The translations under genes were made by a program, and so were the position numbers. Below the pieces are notes generated by a model that searched no databases, was not told the origin of the DNA, and worked only from the letters and a program-made list of their open reading frames with translations. Source: Castor canadensis (lineage: Eukaryota; Chordata; Mammalia; Rodentia; Castoridae). Taken from it: a stretch of DNA of 64,000 nt. Positions 58,156 through 64,000 of the stretch are shown in pieces; position 1 is the stretch's first letter, and every line of letters begins with the position of its first letter. The stretch lies in assembly GCF_047511655.1 (NCBI RefSeq), contig NC_133390.1, positions 126,719,583 through 126,783,582 of the forward strand. Reading direction: 5' to 3'.

Positions 58156-58416
58156 AAATCCAACTTTGTTAAAGGAGCTGTTTTACTAATCGCTCTAATA
58201 GCGATAGTAGTTGCTGGTGCTGAAAGTTTGTAAAGCCACGGAATGGCTCACGTGAGGGAGTTGTTTACAAGAACTGTTGACCCAGGAAACATTTTTCAAA
58301 ATCCACAAATTCACTGTTGAAGCCAAACCCCAGGAAGACCCCATAAGAAGCATCTGAATGGGGACAAGGTGCTTTCCCCTGGGGCTCTGAGTTGCCATGA
58401 ACTATGACCCTCATGT

Positions 58417-58429
58417 CCACTAGAGGGCA
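58417..58429 (+). promoter_or_regulatory. CTCF-like motif, downstream
   Basis: CCACTAGAGGGCA fits the CTCF core. It lies 5.2 kb past the end of GPD1L, in non-repeat sequence just before a SINE. Confidence 0.5.
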
Positions 58430-58589
58430 ATCTCCACAGGTGACATTTCCCTTCGCATTTTATGAACAATAGCGTTGTTATCTCTGTGCCCTTTCAGTCC
58501 AGTTTTTAAAAGGACACACATTTCTTATGAACTAAGATGAGTTGGTGCTAGGAAGTCATCTGGTGTTGAGGTTTCATCGTGACATTTTT

Positions 58590-58800
58590 TTGTGGGACAG
58601 AGGTTTGAACTCAGAGCTTCACGCTTGCAAATTAGGCGCTTTACCACTTGAGCCACACCTCCAGTCCATTTAGCTCTGGTTATTTTGGAGATGAGGTCTC
58701 ATGAACTATTTGCTATGGCTGGCCTCAAAACACAATCCTCCCAATCTCAGTTTCCCAAGTAACTAGGATTACAGGCATGAGTCACTGGTGTACGGCTTCA
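58590..58800 (-). mobile_element. Composite SINE, antisense
   Basis: Reverse ID then B1-like part ending 'gagtcactggtgtacggctt'. Confidence 0.8.
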
Positions 58801-59299
58801 CTGAGACTTTTTAACACAAACTGGAACACACATTTTGATGTTCAAGCAGTGTTATCTCTTTTCTGGCCTCTGGCCTCTTAGCCATCTGGCTGAATTCTAT
58901 GGCTTCTGCATCACTCTCCCTCCTTGGTGGTAGAGACACAGTTACAAATGTGTCATTGCATTTCTCTGTTCTGCTCTCTCTCTCTCTCTGACAGATACTG
59001 CAATAAAGCCCAGGCCCTTGTCCTCCTAGGAAGATCCCAGAAACCCCCGGGCAGCACTTCTAAAGCATGGAGGGCCTTCCAGCTCTGAGTCTCAGCAGGA
59101 AGAAGGACAGGCCTAGGAGAAACCCTCTGCTCTGTGGGGAGTGTCTGAGCCCCCCTCTGCCTGGGCTGCCCAGCAGGTCACGAAGCTGGAAGTTGAAGCT
59201 TCAGGGACCTGGCTCCTTCTATGGCCCTGTCTCAACTTTGTTTTTGTAAATTTATGTTTCTGTCATATTATTTTTGTTATTATTATTGCTGTTGTTGTT

Positions 59300-59628
59300 G
59301 CTGGAGTTTGAACTCAGGGCCTCATTCTTGCTAAACAGGTGCTCTATCACTTGAGCCACTCTGCCAGCTGTTTTTGCCTTAGTTATTTTTTAGGTAGTTC
59401 TCACATTTTTGTCTTGGGCCAGCCTTGGGTCACAATCCTCCTACCTATGCTTCCCACATAACTGGGATGACAGGTGTGCATCGCCACACCCAGCTTATTG
59501 GTTGAGATGGCGGGGGCAGGGGGAAGGTCTTGCTAACTTTTTGCCCAGGCTGGCCTTGAACCAATGTCCTCCTGATCTATGCCTCCTGAGTAGCTGGAAT
59601 TATAGGTATGCACCACCATGCCCAGATT
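59300..59628 (-). mobile_element. Composite SINE plus second B1-like unit, antisense
   Basis: Reverse ID, B1-like and a further B1-like unit, the dimeric form in reverse. Confidence 0.8.
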
Positions 59629-60154
59629 TTGATTCTTTTTCGTAAAGAGAGTTCCCTTCCCCTACAATGCAAAAGTTTCTCACCTCTTCAAACAAGTCTA
59701 TCCCAGAGAAAGGCAACCAGGGGGAAGGAAGCAGATAGGATAATGCAAGGTTAATATGATCAAAATGTATTATATACATGTTATGAAAATGTCACAGTGA
59801 AACCCATTATTTTGTTCAATTGTATACACTAATCAAAAAGGGAAAAGACAGATTTTTAATAGGCTATTGGATTATTTAATAACCCAGTTAATGAAGAGGA
59901 GTAATTCATATGGGCACATTGGAAAAAGTTTTTCATTTCTTGGTGATTTGATAAAGGTAACACTTATAAAACAATGGACCACCGTACTAAGACAAACTGT
60001 TAGTGACTGCTGTCCTTTAAAGCAACCATTTAGGATTGGTTACTACATTAGAAACTTGAACTAGCCTCAATTTTTTTAATGGCAGAACTAGAACTTGAAC
60101 TCAGAGCTGTGTCCTAGCTCCTGTCCCAAATCTTCAGTTCAATTATGAAAAAAT

Positions 60155-60376
60155 AGCTGGACGCCAGTGGCTCACGCCTATAAGCCTAGCTACTCAGAAG
60201 ACAGACATCAGGAGGATCATTGTTCAAAGGAAGCCCAGGCAAATAATTCAAGAGACCCTATCTTGAAAAAAACCTATCACAGAAAAGGGCTGATGGAGCA
60301 GCTCAAGTGGTAGAGCACCTGCCTAGCAAGTTGAGGCCGAGTTCAAACCCCAGTACTGCCAAAAAAAAAAAAAAAA
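60155..60376 (+). mobile_element. Composite SINE, sense
   Basis: B1-like then ID-like part with 16-base A tail. Confidence 0.88.
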
Positions 60377-60584
60377 CAGAAAAAAACTTATAGAGGCTTT
60401 TCATCTTTGTTCCAAATTTGACCTCCAAAATTACATATGGTTTTGGCAGTAGCAATTTTAAAGTTGAAAGACCTTTGTTAAAATTATCAAATTTTGATCA
60501 TCCATGCTAGAGGAAAACTGAATCATCTTTCTGGTTTTACTTATAAAAAATTTTTACAAAATCATTATGAAGAATCAATCACTT

Positions 60585-60853
60585 GCCTGGTGCGGAGGCT
60601 CATATCTGTAATCCAGCTGCCTGGAGGACAAGGTTAAAGGCCAGTGCAGGCAAAAAAGCTCAAAACACTACCTGAAAAATAACTAAAGCAAAAAAGGGAT
60701 AGGCTTGTGGCTCAAGAGGTAGAGTACCTGCTTCACAAGTGCAAAGACCTGAGTTCAAATCCCAGTACCAACACCAAAAAAAAAAATATCAGTGGAAAAG
60801 CTGGGCTCTCTTGCTAATCAAGGCCCTGGGTGCAAACCCCACTATTGTCAAAA

Positions 60854-60885
<32 letters not shown>

Positions 60886-60890
60886 AGAAA
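60585..60890 (+). mobile_element. Composite SINE, ID fragment and GAA repeat
   Basis: Composite SINE at 60585-60786. A second ID fragment at about 60800-60850 has an A tail that runs into about seven GAA units (60861-60882), a plausible origin of that array. Confidence 0.8.
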
Positions 60891-61309
60891 GTCAAAGAGC
60901 ATGTAGTCAAAAAAATAGAAAAATTTGTGTGTCAGGCAGTTAATTAATAAAAATTATGTTATTTTCTGGATTTTTAATGACTTGATTTGCCTCCTTAAAA
61001 AATATAATTTGTTATGATTCCTTTTATTATTTTTAAGGTAAAATTTCACTCTGTACCTAAAAAATTCAAACAAAGGACAAAACCTAGTCCAGCCTTAGTT
61101 TCAGGACTTGGACTCAGGTCACCTCTTGAGGTTTTCTTGAGAAGTCAGAAAACACGTGCTTTCTCTTCACCATTCCTTGATTTCATGATGGAAAGAAACT
61201 GTGGAGAAAAAGGACACCCTCATGTTTGGTCTGATTTATTTGGGGCACCTGTAGGGAGACATCTAGGAAGTAAGAGGCCACTCTGGACTACAGATCAGAA
61301 GGGAAAGCT

Positions 61310-61405
61310 GAGCCTGGTTGTTCAAATCTGTAGTCCCAGCTCCTAGGGAGGCTGAGGCAGGAAGATGGCTCCAGGCCAGAACGTGGAGACCAGCCTGGGC
61401 ACTGG
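61310..61405 (+). mobile_element. 7SL-derived monomer SINE, sense
   Basis: 'gctgagcctggttgttcaaatctgtagtcccagctcctagggaggctgaggcaggaagat' is B1/FLAM-like, without an A tail. Confidence 0.6.
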
Positions 61406-62314
61406 GCCAAGTGAGGGAGGCATGGGGGAGGCCTGGAGGGGAGTGGGACCACAGCAGTCACAGCTAAGTGAGATGCAGTGTCCAGGGTGAGGTTTCCACT
61501 GAAGTTTCATGTATGGTGCCTTTGGGAGAGTTTATAAACCTTGCATCCATTCCTCAGGATTCACTCACTCTGTTCTAACGTGTGCAATCCACCGAGTCAG
61601 TTAACTGCTGCATTACCCAGAGTGTGTGCAAGGCCGTCCTGCCCACCCCATTCACTCAACAGACACTGAGGCTGGTGGATCTATGCTCCGGGCATTGACC
61701 TAGTGTGGGAAGTCAGGGGAGGCTTTCCTGAGGAAGGGACCCTGAGCCATGTAGCAGTAAGGGAGAGAAGCATGAAGGGGAGGGAGAAATGTTCCAACAA
61801 AGGGAACAGTAGGTACCAAGGTGTGCTGGCTACTGGTGGCTGCGAGTGAGCAGGGTGACATGGGGGAGGATCTGGAGGGAAAGGAGGGCTGGAGCTCCGT
61901 TCCTGATTCTATTAACTTTTGTGACACGCATTCTCCCACACTTTGTTTGGAGCCAGGTGGGAGCCCCATTTTACTGAGGCCCAGAGGCGTGGCTGCCACT
62001 AGCCTTTCTTCAAGCCACCTCTCCTTCCCAGGTTGTCCTTTTCTCCACGGGACACTGAGTCCTGCCTCTCAGCCGGCACAGGGCTCAATTCTCCCTACCA
62101 GCTGCACGTCTTACTTATCTCATTTGCTATGCCCTGACCTCCTGGCTGGACCGTGTCTCCCTGAGCCAGAGGTTCTGTGGACAAGTCACGTGCCTAGTGT
62201 GTAACACAGGGGCACAGATGACAGCCAGGGGCTCCGTTCTAGTTGGCTCCTGTCTGGAAAGAGACAGGATGACATGGTGGTGTGGCAGCTTTTAATCGTG
62301 GCCCCATTCTTCTT

Positions 62315-62414
62315 ATCTATATATATATAGATAGATAATATATAAAAATATATTAATGTGTGTATATATTTATATATATATAATATGTGTGTGTATGTTT
62401 ATACACACACACAT
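62315..62414. repeat. AT-rich compound microsatellite
   Basis: TATA, GATA, TG and CA tracts in succession; joined to an antisense ID SINE at 62417-62500. Confidence 0.9.
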
Positions 62415-62416
62415 TT

Positions 62417-62500
62417 TGGTGGTACTGGGGTTTGAACTCAGGGTCTACATGCTTGCTAGGCAGGCTCTCTACCACTTGAGCCACTCCACCACCACTAGGG
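62417..62500 (-). mobile_element. ID-like SINE, antisense
   Basis: Near-consensus reverse body with 'accacttgagccactccaccaccac'. Confidence 0.85.
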
Positions 62501-62729
62501 CCCCATTTGTCACTTTTCCCTGAATCCATGCATTTGGCCACAAGACATTATAGCATCTTTCCCAGCACAAGTCTAGACTTGGCCTTGTGACTTGCTTTGC
62601 CAGTACAGTGTGGTAGAAGTGAAGACTCTCTATTTCTCAACTTTCTCTTGTTCCTTTACTCTCTTCAGTCTTATTTCTGGAGATAAAATAGGAACCACAT
62701 TTTAACTACTTACTGCAGACAGTAGCTCA

Positions 62730-63620
62730 GACTCATCTGCCGTCTAACTTTCCATTATATGAATAAACTCCACCACAGTGATCTATTCTGTTGATGGGAT
62801 TTGAGTCGTTTGAAGGTTTTACTAACACAGAGAAAGCAGAGAAAGATTCCTGTATGTGCCTCCCACGTACGTGGGTGAGACTTTGCCAAGGGCCCACACT
62901 CCCAAACACAGGCTGCACACATCTCCAACGAGACCAAGCTATTGCTAAATTGTTCTCTAACGATTTGAGGCCAATTCGCTCTCCCACCCACAGCCTAAGA
63001 AGACTCTCATTTCTCTACACTGGATGTCACCCACCGATGCCAGATGAGCTTTGGCAGCCTTTTGTTCTCTGATGGGTCAGAAATGATACTTGGTGACATT
63101 TCGATGTTTATTTCGCTGGTCCTCTGGCTTCTTTTCCTGATGTGTGGTGTATAGCCTTTGTCCATGTCTCCCTCAATTGCCGGAAGTTTCATTTTCAATG
63201 TCAACTTGCTTTTCATATAATCTTTATATTTTATATTATATATTATTTGCATAAAGAATATAGTACATATATATTATATATTTTTTATATATTTGGTTGC
63301 CTATACATACTGCAAAGATCTTCTGGCACCTTTCAAACAGCCTCATTAAGTTTGCATATCATACAGTTCAATGATTTCTAGTACAATTTTAGAATATTTT
63401 CACAACCTCAGAAAGAAACGCAGTACCCTCCAGCTATGGCTCCCCATTGCCCATCCCCCAGCTCTAAGCAACACGATCTACCTTTCTCTCTGTAAATACA
63501 CCCATTCTTGACACTTCATAGGAATGGACTCATGTAATATGTGGTCTTTCGTGACTGACTTCTTCCACAGTGTATTTTCAAGGTTTTTCCATGTTCTAGT
63601 GCAAATCAGAACTTCAGTCT
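62730..63620 (-). mobile_element. Old L1 3' end, antisense
   Basis: 'ctaaattgttctctaacgatttgaggccaattcgctctcccacc' and 'tttctagtacaattttagaatattttcacaacctcagaaagaaac' are reverse L1 3' phrases, interrupted by an AT-rich tract at 63218-63292. Confidence 0.6.
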
Positions 63621-63854
63621 TGCCTGGCGTGTGAGTGGTGCGTGCCTGTAAGGAATGTAACCATGTCTCAATTTTTTTTTTCATTCTTTATTATGACTAA
63701 GTACTAGTCCATTACCATGTTATTTATCTGCTCATCAGTAGCAGTAATGTTTGCAGAAAAATGTAACAAAAATTGGAAATTGCTTTAAATGGCCTCTGAT
63801 TTCTGCTTTTCTGATTCTCTTACATGTCATTAGAAAAGATGGGGGAGACAGCAC

Positions 63855-64000
63855 TAGGGATTGAACTCGGGGCCTTGCACTTGCTAGGCAGACACTCTAC
63901 CGCTTGAGCCAGGCCCCAGCCCTTTTGCTTTAGTTATTTTTCAGATAGGGTCTCAAGTTTTTGCCCAAGAGAGCCCAGACCTTGGTCCTCCTATTTGCCT
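63855..64000 (-). mobile_element. Composite SINE, cut by window end
   Basis: Reverse ID body then the start of the reverse B1-like part. Confidence 0.85.

Larger units (their letters stand above)
53206..64000. other. Downstream intergenic region
   Basis: No gene is supported. It holds a truncated sense L1 with nested insertions (54290-56600), several SINEs, microsatellites and antisense L1 3' ends (about 62730-63620). 57330-58050, 58800-59270, 59640-60150, 60900-61300 and 61400-62300 show nothing I recognise. Confidence 0.7.

Noticed and set aside
1-64000. CRISPR array, operon, phage or plasmid structure
   Set aside because: Introns, CpG island, SINEs, MIR and L1 show a mammalian nuclear locus. 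The repeats are dispersed or simple, not array-like with unique spacers.

Overview
The window is a piece of mammalian, almost certainly rodent, nuclear genome. It carries one protein-coding gene, split into eight exons on the + strand: GPD1L, glycerol-3-phosphate dehydrogenase 1-like. The exons join to a complete 351-codon frame, the same length as human GPD1L. Every junction is GT-AG, phases match across all seven introns, and all the catalytic and NAD-binding residues expected of the family are present. The interspersed repeats are dominated by tRNA-derived ID-like SINEs and by composites that join a 7SL/B1-like part to an ID-like part (B1-dID type). That points to a squirrel-related or castorimorph rodent. 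The particular consensus (a box ending in 'gagttcaaaccccagtactgcc') looks most like beaver (Castor), but the species call is an inference from memory of repeat families.

Layout. 1-2160: upstream intergenic DNA with old L1-type sequence, a TTCC microsatellite and two SINEs. 2165-2960: CpG island with a TATA-less promoter, holding a ZNF143/THAP11-type motif, GC boxes, an inverted CCAAT box and coding exon 1 (ATG at 2610). 2657-50172: seven introns (15.0, 7.1, 1.4, 5.9, 11.3, 0.2 and 5.7 kb) around exons 2-8, packed with SINEs, old L1 3' ends, MIR, hAT fragments and LTR-like sequence. 50270 to about 53205: a roughly 2.9-kb 3' UTR ending at an AATAAA at 53180. 53.2-64 kb: intergenic DNA with a truncated L1 that carries nested insertions, more SINEs and microsatellites. 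I see no second gene.

The encoded enzyme is a cytosolic, peripherally membrane-associated NAD-dependent glycerol-3-phosphate dehydrogenase homologue. It links glycolysis to glycerolipid synthesis and, in the heart, affects sodium-channel current. I found no undescribed system here. The points worth a second look are regulatory and structural: a near-consensus ZNF143/THAP11 site at the promoter, CTCF-like motifs in intron 4 and downstream, a repeat-free candidate conserved element in intron 5, a strong antisense bias of intronic SINEs, an exact 50-bp tandem duplication, a SINE-derived poly(A) signal in the 3' UTR, and a nested L1-type insertion with a perfect 16-bp target-site duplication.
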